Assembly (NCBI RefSeq): GCF_011440275.1
Contig: NZ_JAAOIV010000004.1
Coordinates: forward strand, 1 to 64,000
Direction: 5' to 3'
DNA: 64,000 nt
From: Metallococcus carri
GTDB taxonomy: Bacteria; Actinomycetota; Actinomycetes; Actinomycetales; Dermatophilaceae
Shown piece after piece: positions 25,183 through 33,518 of the stretch. Below the pieces are notes generated by a model. That model had not been told where the DNA came from. It did no database searches and worked only from the letters and a program-made list of their open reading frames with translations. Position 1 is the first letter of the stretch. Every line of letters starts with the position of its first letter. Both the position numbers and the translations under genes were made by a program.

Positions 25183-25649
25183 AGGGGCACCGCTTCGGTC
25201 AGCACTTTCTCGCGGAGTTGAGGCCGGAGCGAATCCTCCGGCACGAGGTCCACGGGTGCTCCGAGGACGTCAGCGATCTTTTGCTCGAGACGGCCGAGTT
25301 CCATCAGGCTGAGCGGCTCATCGATCGCAAAAACGAGGTCGATGTCGGAGCCTGCATGATCCTTGCCCGTGGCGACGGAGCCGAAGACCCTCACATTGCG
25401 GCCGCCGTGCGCAGCGATCAGATGCCTCACGGTCCTCGCGTGTCGCCGGAGTGCCCGAGCAAGGGGCGAGGTCCCATGGAAATGCAGTAATCGCGACACC
25501 TCGGGCTGGCTGCGTCCGATCGACGCTGCGATCTGTGACTGACTCATGCCCGCGGACGCGGCTCGGCGCACCGCGTGCACGAGATCGGCGCGGGCCGCCG
25601 CGATGGCTTCGTCGGATCGGCGGGCCACCTCGGCCAGGGTGCCATCCAT
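25179..25649 (-). CDS. mntA: MntA-like nucleotidyltransferase antitoxin with N-terminal HTH
   Basis: 156 residues. The C-terminal part is a minimal nucleotidyltransferase: VFGSVATGKDHAGSDIDLVFAI with G-S-x3-G and S-D-I-D catalytic aspartates. MntA silences HepT by AMPylating it. Ahead of this domain lies a Xre/Cro-like HTH (AASAGMSQSQIAASIGRSQPEVSRLLHF), a fusion not present in the minimal MntA. That makes self-regulation likely, and a palindrome sits at the promoter (25659-25672). TATATT (25661-25656) ends 6 nt before the ATG. The stop overlaps the hepT start (ATGA). If hepT is truly broken, the antitoxin persists alone. Confidence 0.82.
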   Translation of the reverse strand: MDGTLAEVARRSDEAIAAARADLVHAVRRAASAGMSQSQIAASIGRSQPEVSRLLHFHGTSPLARALRRHARTVRHLIAAHGGRNVRVFGSVATGKDHAGSDIDLVFAIDEPLSLMELGRLEQKIADVLGAPVDLVPEDSLRPQLREKVLTEAVPL

Positions 25650-25658
25650 GTGATAAAT

Positions 25659-25672
25659 ATAGCAAGTGCTAT
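25659..25672. promoter_or_regulatory. Palindrome over the mntA promoter
   Basis: ATAGCA-AG-TGCTAT, a perfect 6-2-6 inverted repeat overlapping the TATATT -10 element of mntA and located about 10 bp upstream of its start. The surrounding AT-rich bases stand out from the GC-rich background. Placement suggests autorepression by the HTH of MntA; inference only. Confidence 0.55.
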
Positions 25673-25716
25673 GGGTTCGCCGGAAGCGTTGGACCAGCGG
25701 GGTGGATGTCGCCGAC

Positions 25717-25722
25717 TAGGCT
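25717..25722 (+). promoter_or_regulatory. -10 element of purD (leaderless)
   Basis: TAGGCT ends 8 nt before the purD GTG, with no ribosome-binding sequence between, which fits leaderless transcription starting at or near the GTG. It is divergent from mntA. Confidence 0.5.
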
Positions 25723-25730
25723 CGCCGATC

Positions 25731-26987
25731 GTGAAGACGCTCGTCATCGGATCCGGTGCCCGTGAACACGCAATCGTGCGCAGTCTGCGCCTGGATCCCG
25801 ATGTCAGCGAGGTGCACGCCGCTCCGGGCAATCCCGGCATCGGTGCCGTCGCCACCCTCCATCCGCTCGCCAGCGTCACCGACGCGGATGCGGTGCTCGC
25901 CGTCGCGCAGCAGGTCGGCGCCGATCTGGTGATCATCGGCCCGGAGGCGCCGTTGGTCGCCGGTGTGGCAGATGTGTTGCGGGACAATGGTTTTGAGGTG
26001 TTCGGGCCGTCCGCGGCGGCCGCGGAGTTGGAGGGCAGCAAGGCCTTCGCCAAGCAGGTGATGGCGGCGGCCGATGTGCCGACCGCGATGAGCCATGTGT
26101 GCGCCACCGACGACGAGGCGCGGGCGGCGCTCGAGGCGACCGGATCGCCATACGTCGTGAAGGACGACGGGCTGGCCGCGGGCAAGGGAGTCGTCGTGAC
26201 CGACGACTTCGACGAGGGGCTGGCGCACGCGCAGGCGTGTTTCGCCGCGGGTCACGAGGTGGTCATCGAGGACTTCCTCGACGGACCCGAGGTGTCGATC
26301 TTCTGCGTCACCGACGGCGAGACCGTGCTGCCGCTCAGCCCCGCGCAGGACTTCAAGCGGATCGGTGACGGTGACACCGGCCCCAACACCGGCGGCATGG
26401 GCGCCTATTCACCACTGGACTGGGCGCCGGCGGACCTGGTCGAACAGACCGTCACCCGGATCGCCCAGCCGACCATCGACGAGATGCGCCGCCGCGGCAC
26501 CCCGTTCAACGGCGTGCTGTATGTCGGCCTCGCGCTCACCTCGCGTGGGCCGCGGGTGGTGGAGTTCAATGCGCGCTTCGGCGATCCCGAGACCCAGGTG
26601 GTGCTGGCCCGGCTGAAGACGCCACTCGGCAGCCTGCTGCGGGCCGCCGCCCGGGGCCGGCTCGACCAGCACCCGTCCCTGACCTGGCGGGAGGACGCGG
26701 CGGTGACGGTCGTGGTGGCTGCCGCCGGCTACCCCGGCACGCCGCGCACCGGCGATCCGATCACCCTGCCGTCCGACCGCGACGACGCCTACATCCTGCA
26801 GGCCGGGACCGCGACTCAGGGCGACCGGCTCGTCGCCGCCGGTGGGCGGGTGTTGTCGGCCACCGCGATCGGTGCGGATCTCGCGGAGGCGAGGCGGGCG
26901 GCATACGCGCTGGTCGATCAGATCGACCTGGCCGGCTCGCAGCACCGCACTGACATCGCCGTGAAAGCGGCGCGCGGCGAGCTGTAG
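25731..26987 (+). CDS. purD: Phosphoribosylamine-glycine ligase
   Basis: 418 residues from GTG 25731 (KTLVIGSGAREHAIVRSL, with the N-terminal GxGxREHA signature). ATP-grasp features: GSKAFAKQVM, VVKDDGLAAGKGVVV, FNGVLYVGLAL and EFNARFGDPETQVV. It makes glycinamide ribonucleotide (GAR) in step 2 of IMP synthesis. The frame is open further upstream but those residues have no family match, and the promoter hexamer supports the GTG. Followed by a strong terminator and, after the small CsbD gene on the other strand, by purC. Confidence 0.97.
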   Translation: MKTLVIGSGAREHAIVRSLRLDPDVSEVHAAPGNPGIGAVATLHPLASVTDADAVLAVAQQVGADLVIIGPEAPLVAGVADVLRDNGFEVFGPSAAAAELEGSKAFAKQVMAAADVPTAMSHVCATDDEARAALEATGSPYVVKDDGLAAGKGVVVTDDFDEGLAHAQACFAAGHEVVIEDFLDGPEVSIFCVTDGETVLPLSPAQDFKRIGDGDTGPNTGGMGAYSPLDWAPADLVEQTVTRIAQPTIDEMRRRGTPFNGVLYVGLALTSRGPRVVEFNARFGDPETQVVLARLKTPLGSLLRAAARGRLDQHPSLTWREDAAVTVVVAAAGYPGTPRTGDPITLPSDRDDAYILQAGTATQGDRLVAAGGRVLSATAIGADLAEARRAAYALVDQIDLAGSQHRTDIAVKAARGEL

Positions 26988-26997
26988 CCCAGCAGCA

Positions 26998-27034
26998 GGA
27001 AGCCCCGGCTCGCAGGCAGCGAACCGGGGCTTCC
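26998..27034. terminator. Terminator between purD and csbD-like gene
   Basis: GGAAGCCCCGG-CTCGC and the matching GCGA-CCGGGGCTTCC arms form a strong GC-rich hairpin between convergent genes, followed at once by a small palindrome CCAGACGTCTGG (27033-27044). It likely serves both strands. Confidence 0.7.
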
Positions 27035-27051
27035 AGACGTCTGGAAGGGCG

Positions 27052-27246
27052 TCAGTTGGAGAAGCCGTCCTTGACGTTGCGAGCGGCGTCCTTGATGTTC
27101 TCGCCACCCTGCTTCACGCCGGCCTCAGCCTGGTTGGCCTGGCCCTCGGCCTGCTGGTTCGGGTCGTTGCGCGCGTCGCCGACCTTCTCCTGGATCTTGC
27201 CCTTGGCTTCCTGAGCCTTGTTCGAGATCTTGTCTCCGATACCCAT
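27052..27246 (-). CDS. CsbD family stress protein
   Basis: 64 residues, highly charged and without hydrophobic segments. MGIGDKISNKAQEAKGKIQEKVGDA matches the CsbD pattern (KAKGKVKEKVGKATGD type) and the rest continues with Gln/Glu/Lys-rich amphipathic repeats. CsbD relatives are small general-stress proteins; biochemical role unknown. Confidence 0.85.
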   Translation of the reverse strand: MGIGDKISNKAQEAKGKIQEKVGDARNDPNQQAEGQANQAEAGVKQGGENIKDAARNVKDGFSN

Positions 27247-27369
27247 GATGTGCTCCTCGTTGATCAGGGGGCAGGTACGAGCACATCTTCACCCGAATCG
27301 ATGCCGGAATGGGGAGATCGGGCTGGGCGGCTGCAAAGTTCACCCCTTCGGTGCGCAACAATCGGCGCC

Positions 27370-28257
27370 ATGACCCTGAACCTGCCGGGATTCACGCATG
27401 TCTACTCGGGCAAGGTGCGCGACCTCTACGCGCCGACGCTCGAGGACGGGACAGTCCGCGACGACCAGGTGCTGCTCGTCGCCTCCGACCGCATCTCGGC
27501 CTTCGACTACGTGCTGGACACTCCGATCCCGGACAAGGGTGCGGTGCTCACGAAGCTGTCGCTGTGGTGGTTCGAGCAGCTCGGCGACCTGGTGCCCAAC
27601 CACGTCCTCTCGACCGATGTGCCGGCCGAGGTCGCCGGCCGCGCCGTGCTATGCCAACGGCTGGAGATGCTGCCCGTCGAGTGCGTCGCCCGCGCCTATC
27701 TCACCGGCGGCGGCCTGGCCGAATACCAGCGCGACGGCACGGTCTCCGGGGTCGCGCTGCCCCCCGGCCTGGTGGACGGCTCGCGGCTGCCCGAGCCGAT
27801 CTTCACCCCCTCGACGAAGGCCGACCTCGGCGAGCACGACGAGCCCATCCCGTATGCCGAGGTCGAGCGGCTCGTCGGGTCGCCGCGGGCTGCCGCGGCG
27901 CGCGAGCTGACGGTGCGCATCCTGCAGCGCGGGGAGGCGATCGCCGCCGAGCGCGGCGTCATCATCGCCGACACCAAGGTGGAGTTCGGGATCGGCGCCG
28001 ACGGTGGGCTGGTGCTCGCCGACGAGGTGCTCACCCCGGACTCGTCCCGCTTCTGGCCGGCCGACCAGTGGGAGCCGGGACGCGCGCAACCGTCATACGA
28101 CAAGCAGTTCGTGCGCGACTGGCTGCTGTCTCCTGCGAGCGGCTGGGACCGCAACTCGGGGCAGGCGCCGCCTGCGTTGCCGACCGAGGTGGTCGAGCAG
28201 ACCCGCGCGAAATACCTCGAGGCCTACGAGCGGATCACCGGTCGTTCCTTCGGCTAA
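27370..28257 (+). CDS. purC: SAICAR synthetase
   Basis: 295 residues. It joins CAIR and aspartate with ATP to give SAICAR in IMP synthesis. Visible marks: YSGKVRDLYA (13-22), the substrate loop VLLVASDRISAFDYVLDTPIPDKG, LPVECVARAYLTGGG with the phosphate-binding turn, and LADEVLTPDSSRFWP with SYDKQFVRDWL. The ATG lies 7 nt after an ACAAT hexamer (27357-27362), so it may be leaderless. Separate from purD by the csbD-like gene. Confidence 0.97.
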   Translation: MTLNLPGFTHVYSGKVRDLYAPTLEDGTVRDDQVLLVASDRISAFDYVLDTPIPDKGAVLTKLSLWWFEQLGDLVPNHVLSTDVPAEVAGRAVLCQRLEMLPVECVARAYLTGGGLAEYQRDGTVSGVALPPGLVDGSRLPEPIFTPSTKADLGEHDEPIPYAEVERLVGSPRAAAARELTVRILQRGEAIAAERGVIIADTKVEFGIGADGGLVLADEVLTPDSSRFWPADQWEPGRAQPSYDKQFVRDWLLSPASGWDRNSGQAPPALPTEVVEQTRAKYLEAYERITGRSFG

Positions 28258-28266
28258 GACGCCGAA

Positions 28267-28300
28267 GGCCGCCGACCCCTCGGGGAAAGGGTCGGCGGCC
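28267..28300. terminator. Terminator after purC
   Basis: GGCCGCCGACCC paired with GGGTCGGCGGCC around a 10-nt loop, twelve pairs, between the convergent purC and ABC substrate-binding genes. Likely bidirectional; the usual T run is weak. Confidence 0.7.
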
Positions 28301-28310
28301 GGTCGGTGGG

Positions 28311-29399
28311 CTACTTGGCGGCCTTGACGAACTCAGTGGTGTAGGTCTTGGACAGGTCGATCTGGTCCTTCTTCGGCTTCACATTCCCCGAGAACGAGCC
28401 CAGCACGGTGAGCACGTTCTTCGCGCCGCCCTCGTCCATGACGCCGTCCCCCGTAAACATGCCCTTGGAGTCGTTGATCGCCTTGACGTAGAGCTGCTTG
28501 TCACCGCCGGCGTAGTCCGCGGGCATCTTGCTGGCGATCGTGTCGGCGCTGTTGCTATTGATGAACTTCAGCGTCTTGACGAAAGCGTTGGCGAGCTTTT
28601 GCACGGTCGGCTTGTTCGCGTTGACCCAGTCGCACGACATGTAGAGCGACGAGGCCGGGTAGAGGCCGCCGAGCGCCTTCTGGGTGCCCGCCGCGGTGCG
28701 CATGTCGAGCAGCACCGACCCCTGACCGGTCTTGGTGAGCCGCGCGACGGTGGGGTCGGTCGTCATACCGGCATCGATGCCGCCGCTGGTGAGCGCACCG
28801 ATGAAGGTCGCGTCCGCGCCCGCCTTGACCGTCGTGTACTGCGAGGTCGACACGCCGCCCTTGCCCGCGAGGTACTGGGTGAGGAAGTCGGTCGAGCTGC
28901 CCTGGCTGGTGACGCCGAGCTTCTTGCCCTTGAAGTCGGAGGGGGACTTGATCGTGCCCTGGTTCTTCTTCGACACGACCTCGACCTCGCCGGGCACATT
29001 GGCGAACTGCACCACCGACTCCAGGCACTTGCTGGAGTCCTTGGCCTGGATGTCGATCGTGTGGTCGTAGAAACCGACCACGCCCTGCGCCTGGCCGGCG
29101 AGCAGCTGGGTCTCGGCGGTGACACCGGCCGGGGTGTCCTGCAGCTCGACGTTGAGGCCCTCGTCCTTGAAGTAACCGAGCTGCTCGGTCAGCTTGGCCG
29201 GCATGTAGATCACCTTGGCGGCGCCGCCGACCATGATCACGATCTTGCCGGCGGCCGGACCGCCGCCACCGCTGGCGCTGCCGGTGCCGCCACCGTTGCC
29301 GCCCCCGTTGCCGGAGGAGGAGTTCTTGGTCTGGCAGCCGGTGAGCGCCATCGTGCTGGCGAGCAGGGCGACACCGGTGGTGAGAAGAGTGCGCTTCAT
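28311..29399 (-). CDS. ABC transporter substrate-binding lipoprotein (NMT1/SsuA-like)
   Basis: 362 residues. A lipoprotein signal (ALLASTMALTGC, lipobox ending at Cys22) precedes a Gly/Ser-rich linker and a type 2 periplasmic-binding domain: IYMPAKLTEQLGYFKDEGLNVELQDTP near the start is the usual strand/helix of NMT1, SsuA and ThiY proteins, and KGKKLGVTSQGSSTDFLTQYL binds ligand. Ligand class is sulfonate, nitrate, hydroxymethylpyrimidine or similar; sequence does not decide. First the ATPase, then the permease, then this gene in one minus-strand operon. Confidence 0.88.
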   Translation of the reverse strand: MKRTLLTTGVALLASTMALTGCQTKNSSSGNGGGNGGGTGSASGGGGPAAGKIVIMVGGAAKVIYMPAKLTEQLGYFKDEGLNVELQDTPAGVTAETQLLAGQAQGVVGFYDHTIDIQAKDSSKCLESVVQFANVPGEVEVVSKKNQGTIKSPSDFKGKKLGVTSQGSSTDFLTQYLAGKGGVSTSQYTTVKAGADATFIGALTSGGIDAGMTTDPTVARLTKTGQGSVLLDMRTAAGTQKALGGLYPASSLYMSCDWVNANKPTVQKLANAFVKTLKFINSNSADTIASKMPADYAGGDKQLYVKAINDSKGMFTGDGVMDEGGAKNVLTVLGSFSGNVKPKKDQIDLSKTYTTEFVKAAK

Positions 29400-29429
29400 G
29401 GGGGAGTGCTCCTATTTCGTGACGGGGAA

Positions 29430-30308
29430 TCAAACAGCGGTGGCGCCGGTGGACTGGGCTGGCGGGCGCCACTTCAGCAACCGGCGTTCCAGGGCGCCGA
29501 GGAAGAGTTCGGCGGTCAGGGCGAGGACGGTGCAGATCACCATCCCGGCGAAGACACCGGCGGCGTTGAACGAGTTCTGCGAGGTGTTGATCAGCAGGCC
29601 GAGGCCGTGGGTGGCGCCGGTGTACTCGCCGACGATCGCGCCGATGAGCGCGAAGCCGAAGGCCGTGTGCAGCGAGGCGAGGATCCAGCTGGTCGCGCTC
29701 GGCACCACGATCGAGCGGAGCACATCCCAGCGCGACGCGCCGAGGATGCGCGCGTTGTTGACCAGGTTGCGGTCGACCTCGCGGGCGCCCTGGAAGGCGT
29801 TGAAGAACACCGGGAAGAACACCAGAACCAAGGCGGTGACGACCTTGGAGGTCATGCCGAGGCCGAACCACAGCACGAACAGCGCGGCGAGCACGACGCG
29901 AGGGATGGCGTTCAGCGCCTGGATGTAGGGCGCGAGCACCTCCGACAGCAGCCGCGACCGGCCGAGGATGATGCCGCTCACGACGCCGAAAATCGAGCCG
30001 AGGATGAAGCCGTAGACCGCCTCCTGCAGCGTGGCGGAGATGTTGACCCAGATCGACCCGCTCGAGGTGCCCTGGGTGAACCACACGACCAACTGGTTCC
30101 AGACCTTGCTGGGCTTGGAGTAGTAGAAGTCGTCGAAGAGATAGGTGCAGCTGATCTCCCAGATCGCCAGCACGGCGACGAGCAGCACGACGCGCAGGGT
30201 GTAGACGAGCGCCTTGTGCCGGCGCATCCGCTGCTTGGCGCTGAGGCCGGCCTTGCTGACCGTTGCGGTCTGGGTCTCGGTCGTGGTCTGGTCCAGATCA
30301 AGCGACAC
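29430..30308 (-). CDS. ABC transporter permease (SsuC/NitT type)
   Basis: 292 residues with about six transmembrane segments (first at VVLLVAVLAIWEISCTYLF) and the cytoplasmic EAA loop NNARILGASRWDVLRSIVVPSA, where the EAA consensus Gly is kept. Overlaps the ATPase stop by 11 bp, so translation is coupled. Together with the lipoprotein and ATPase it forms an import system of the nitrate/sulfonate/taurine class. Confidence 0.92.
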   Translation of the reverse strand: MSLDLDQTTTETQTATVSKAGLSAKQRMRRHKALVYTLRVVLLVAVLAIWEISCTYLFDDFYYSKPSKVWNQLVVWFTQGTSSGSIWVNISATLQEAVYGFILGSIFGVVSGIILGRSRLLSEVLAPYIQALNAIPRVVLAALFVLWFGLGMTSKVVTALVLVFFPVFFNAFQGAREVDRNLVNNARILGASRWDVLRSIVVPSATSWILASLHTAFGFALIGAIVGEYTGATHGLGLLINTSQNSFNAAGVFAGMVICTVLALTAELFLGALERRLLKWRPPAQSTGATAV

Positions 30309-31098
30309 GGTTGGCTCCTGTCGTGCGGGCGATCTCGACCTCCGAGGACAGCGACTGCCACACCTCGGAGTAGATCGCGATGAACTCCGGGGTCATCCGG
30401 ATCTCCTCGACATTGCGAGGCCGGGGCAGGTTGATCGTGAACACGTCCTTGATCCGCGCTGGGCTGGCGGTCATCACCACGACCCGGTCGGCCAGCGTGA
30501 TGGCCTCCTCCAGGTCGTGGGTGACGAAGACGACGGCCGCGTTGGTGTCCGACCACAGGTTGAGCAGTTCGTTCTGCATCAGGGCACGGGTCTGCACGTC
30601 GAGCGCCGAGAAGGGCTCGTCCATCAGCAGGATCGAGGGGTTGTTGACCAGCGTCTGGGCCAGCGCGACCCGCTTGCGCATGCCGCCGGACAGCTGATGC
30701 ATGTAGTAGTTCTCGAAGCCCTTGAGGCCGACCCGCTCGATCCACTCCCGGGCCTGGTCCCTGGCCTTGTCCTTGGCCACCCCCCGCCACATCGGGCCGG
30801 CAGCGACATTGCCCAGCACAGTGCGCCAGGGCAGCATCGCGTCGGTCTGGAACATATAACCGACGCCGTCCGGTATGCCGGTCACGGGCTTGCCGGCCAC
30901 GGTCGCCGTCCCTTCGCTCGGCGGCTCGAGGCCGGAGATGAGGGACAAGGTGGTGGACTTGCCGCAACCGGTGGGACCGACGACGGCGACGAACTCGCCG
31001 GCTTCGACGGTGAGGCTGACTTCCGACACGGCCGTGTGCAGGCCGCCGGAGGAGGTCATGAAGCGTTTTGTCGCGTGATCGAGAACGACCAGGCTCAT
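30298..31098 (-). CDS. ABC transporter ATP-binding protein (SsuB/NitT type)
   Basis: 266 residues from ATG 31098. Walker A GPTGCGKST (41-49), signature LSGGMRKRVALAQ, Walker B ILLMDEPFSALD and switch His in VTHDLEEA are intact. YMFQTDAMLPWRTV is the usual Q-loop variant of the SsuB/TauB/NrtC family. A longer reading start at 31137 is possible but places translated residues across the palindrome at 31122-31139. First gene of the operon with the permease and lipoprotein. Confidence 0.92.
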   Translation of the reverse strand: MSLVVLDHATKRFMTSSGGLHTAVSEVSLTVEAGEFVAVVGPTGCGKSTTLSLISGLEPPSEGTATVAGKPVTGIPDGVGYMFQTDAMLPWRTVLGNVAAGPMWRGVAKDKARDQAREWIERVGLKGFENYYMHQLSGGMRKRVALAQTLVNNPSILLMDEPFSALDVQTRALMQNELLNLWSDTNAAVVFVTHDLEEAITLADRVVVMTASPARIKDVFTINLPRPRNVEEIRMTPEFIAIYSEVWQSLSSEVEIARTTGANRVA

Positions 31099-31121
31099 CG
31101 CGACTCCTTGGGTGACGGGAT

Positions 31122-31139
31122 GCGTGACCTGTGTCACGC
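31122..31139. promoter_or_regulatory. CRP/GlxR-like palindrome
   Basis: GCGTGAC-CTGT-GTCACGC, a perfect 7-4-7 inverted repeat that contains GTGA-N6-TCAC, the core of the actinobacterial Crp/GlxR site. It lies 24 bp upstream of the ATPase start, in the divergent region shared with the sensor kinase. It could tie the transporter to carbon status; binding not shown. Confidence 0.55.
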
Positions 31140-31220
31140 CGAACGACGGATGAACCTAGGGAGAACTGCGCCGGCCTGTCGCGGTTGTGAACGATGCGAG
31201 GGATCTGCGCGCTGATCGCG

Positions 31221-31238
31221 TTCTGCGCATTTTGCGCT
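31221..31238. promoter_or_regulatory. Tandem 9-bp direct repeat, candidate response-regulator site
   Basis: TTCTGCGCA directly followed by TTTTGCGCT, with another CTGCGC at 31205. Two in-phase 9-bp repeats upstream of the kinase promoter (TACACT, 31265-31270) are what a dimeric CitB/DcuR-type regulator might bind. Speculative. Confidence 0.35.
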
Positions 31239-31278
31239 GTGACCTGCACCACCCCGTGCGGCCATACACTCGGCGGCC

Positions 31279-32865
31279 ATGACCAGGCGGTTGCCGTTCA
31301 CCCGGCAGATGTTGCTGCTGCAGCTCGGCGTGCTGCTCGTGCTCGGCATCTGCAGCCTCGTCGCCGTCGGCTGGATGTTGCGCGTGACCATGGAGCGGCA
31401 GTACGAGCAGCGGGCGCTCGCGGTCGCACGCACGGTCGCCTCGGACCCCGAGCTGGGAGACCTCGTCGCCGTCGACGACCAGCCCAGGGTGCAGCAAATC
31501 GCCCTGACCCAGGGCCGGCGCAATGGCGCGCTCTTCGTCGTGGTCACCGACAAGCTCGGGATCCGGCTGGCCCACCCCAATCCGGACGCGATCGGCAAGA
31601 AGGTGTCCACGGACCCGCGGGCGGCGTTGTCCGGCAAGGAAGTTGTGCTGCTCGAGCGGGGCACGCTCGGGTTGTCCGCTCGTGGCAAGGTGCCGTTGCG
31701 GGATTCGGCGGGCCGGATCGTGGGGGAGGTGAGCGTCGGCTTCGCGGCGAGCGAGGTCGACGCCGCGGTCCGGTCGATGCTGTTCGTCGCCGTCCCGGTG
31801 GGGGTGCTGGGTATCGCCGGGGCCATGCTCGCGACGGCGGCTCTGGCCCGCCGGCTCAAGCGCGGGCTCTTCGGTCTCGAGCCAGCGGAGGTGGCCGACC
31901 TGCTGCGGGAGCACGACGCGGTGCTCTATGGCATCGGCGAAGGCGTGCTCGCCTTCGACACCCAAGGCCGGGTCGCCATGTGCAACGACGAGGCCCGCCG
32001 GTTGCTCGACCTGCCGGTCGAACGAGGTATACCGGCCGCCTCCCTCGGTCTGCCCGCTCGCCTCGCGGAGGCCGTCGGCGGCGAAAGCGCAGATGTGACA
32101 GCTGTTTCCGGTGACCGCGTGCTGGTTGCGCGCCATCGCGTCGTCCAGTCCGACGACCGCGAGCTGGGCAGCGTGCTCACCCTGCGAGATCGCACCGACG
32201 TGGAACAGCTGACCTCCGAGCTGGCCAGCGTGCGGACGATGACGAGCGCGCTGCGAGCACAGCGGCACGAGTTTGCCAACCGCATGCACATGGTCATCGG
32301 TCTGCTTCAGACCGGTTCACCGGACGATGCGCTGGCCTATCTGCAAGCCGGAGGTGGAGCGGTTGTCGCCGAGGATCCGTTCGACCCAGAGGCGTTGCAG
32401 TCCAACACGATTCGCGCTTTCCTCGCCGCAAAGGTCGCGTATGCCGCGGAGCGCGCGGTCACGCTGACGCTGTCGGAGACGACGTGGGTGCCGCGCAAAC
32501 TCGTCGCCCCGGTCGAGGTGGTGACGGTGCTCGGCAATCTCGTCGACAACGCCATCGACGCCGCAGCCGAACAGTCCCCGGGCCGGGTCGAGATCGACCT
32601 GCTCGGCAATGGGCGCGATCTGGTGCTGTCGGTGGCCAACACCGGCCCGGGACTGGACGAGATGCGCGCCGAAGCGATCTTCGCCGACGGAGTGAGCACC
32701 CGCGGACCCGGGCGCGGGCACGGACTGGCCATCGCTCGGCATACGGCACGAAGGCTCGGCGGTGAGGTGAGAGTGACCGCGTTCGGCGGTGGGGAAGCGA
32801 TGACGGTGTTCGTCGCCGAGTTGCCAGATGTCTTGGAGGACAAGGGAATCGGTGAGGTTTCATGA
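31279..32865 (+). CDS. CitA/DcuS-type sensor histidine kinase
   Basis: 528 residues. TM1 (LLLQLGVLLVLGICSLVAVGW), an extracytoplasmic PAS-like sensor (about 35-165, with IRLAHPNPDAIGKK and SARGKVPLRDSAGRIVGEVSVGF), TM2 (VAVPVGVLGIAGAMLATAAL), a cytoplasmic PAS (HDAVLYGIGEGVLAFD), then SALRAQRHEFANRMHMVIGLL with the phospho-His and N-box NLVDNAIDAA, G-box GRGHGLAIARHTARRLGG. This is the CitA/DcuS layout, whose sensors bind citrate or C4-dicarboxylates. TACACT ends 8 nt before the ATG. The stop overlaps the response-regulator gene by 4 bp. Confidence 0.93.
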   Translation: MTRRLPFTRQMLLLQLGVLLVLGICSLVAVGWMLRVTMERQYEQRALAVARTVASDPELGDLVAVDDQPRVQQIALTQGRRNGALFVVVTDKLGIRLAHPNPDAIGKKVSTDPRAALSGKEVVLLERGTLGLSARGKVPLRDSAGRIVGEVSVGFAASEVDAAVRSMLFVAVPVGVLGIAGAMLATAALARRLKRGLFGLEPAEVADLLREHDAVLYGIGEGVLAFDTQGRVAMCNDEARRLLDLPVERGIPAASLGLPARLAEAVGGESADVTAVSGDRVLVARHRVVQSDDRELGSVLTLRDRTDVEQLTSELASVRTMTSALRAQRHEFANRMHMVIGLLQTGSPDDALAYLQAGGGAVVAEDPFDPEALQSNTIRAFLAAKVAYAAERAVTLTLSETTWVPRKLVAPVEVVTVLGNLVDNAIDAAAEQSPGRVEIDLLGNGRDLVLSVANTGPGLDEMRAEAIFADGVSTRGPGRGHGLAIARHTARRLGGEVRVTAFGGGEAMTVFVAELPDVLEDKGIGEVS

Positions 32866-33518
32866 TCGAGGTGCTGATCGTCGACGACGACTTCCGGGTC
32901 GCTCAGGTGCACGCTGCGTATGTCGACGCGGTGAGCGGCTTCCGTGCGGTCGGCGTGGCTCACACGGCACAGGACGCGCTGGCTGCCGTGCGATCGCAAC
33001 GTCCGGATCTGCTGCTGCTCGACACCTATCTGCCCGACCAACTGGGCACCCGGCTGGCGGTCGACCTCGCTGGTGAATGCGACGTGCTCATGGTGACCGC
33101 CGACGACTCGGCCGAGTCGGTGCGCGCGGCGGTGCGGGCCGGGGCGGTGAACTACATCGTCAAACCCTTTGCCTCCGAATCGCTCGCGGCGCGGCTGCGG
33201 GCGTATGAGCGATATCGGTCGCGGGTATCGCGCGGATCGTTGACCCAGGACCAGATCGACGCGGCTTTCGCGGTGTTGCACGAGGGAGACCGGCCGCGCA
33301 CGCCGAAGGGCCAATCACCGGTCACTGCGAAGCTGGTGCGCGAAGCACTGAAGAACGCCTCCGAGGCGCGGACAGCTGTGGAGGTGGCCGACGAACTCGG
33401 CATCTCGCGGGCGACGGCGCAGCGCTATCTCGCTGCGCTGGCCGAGGAAGGACACGCGGTGATGGACCTGAGGTATGGGTCGACCGGTCGGCCGGAGCAC
33501 CAATACCGCTGGCGCTGA
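32862..33518 (+). CDS. CitB/DcuR-type response regulator
   Basis: 218 residues. Receiver domain 1-120 with acidic pocket DDD (8-10), phospho-acceptor Asp54 in LLLLDTYLPD and Lys101 in YIVKPF. The C-terminal HTH (SEARTAVEVADELGISRATAQRYLAALAEEG) belongs to the CitB type. Cognate kinase is the overlapping gene. The divergent ABC transporter (30298-31098 and onward) is a plausible target even though CitA/DcuS systems usually control carboxylate transporters of other families. Confidence 0.92.
   Translation: MIEVLIVDDDFRVAQVHAAYVDAVSGFRAVGVAHTAQDALAAVRSQRPDLLLLDTYLPDQLGTRLAVDLAGECDVLMVTADDSAESVRAAVRAGAVNYIVKPFASESLAARLRAYERYRSRVSRGSLTQDQIDAAFAVLHEGDRPRTPKGQSPVTAKLVREALKNASEARTAVEVADELGISRATAQRYLAALAEEGHAVMDLRYGSTGRPEHQYRWR

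Noticed and set aside
27309-30383. Very long open frame on the plus strand
   Set aside because: It runs opposite to purC and the ABC genes in frame with their complement; composition (many Arg/Gly/His, no motifs) shows a shadow frame typical of GC-rich DNA.
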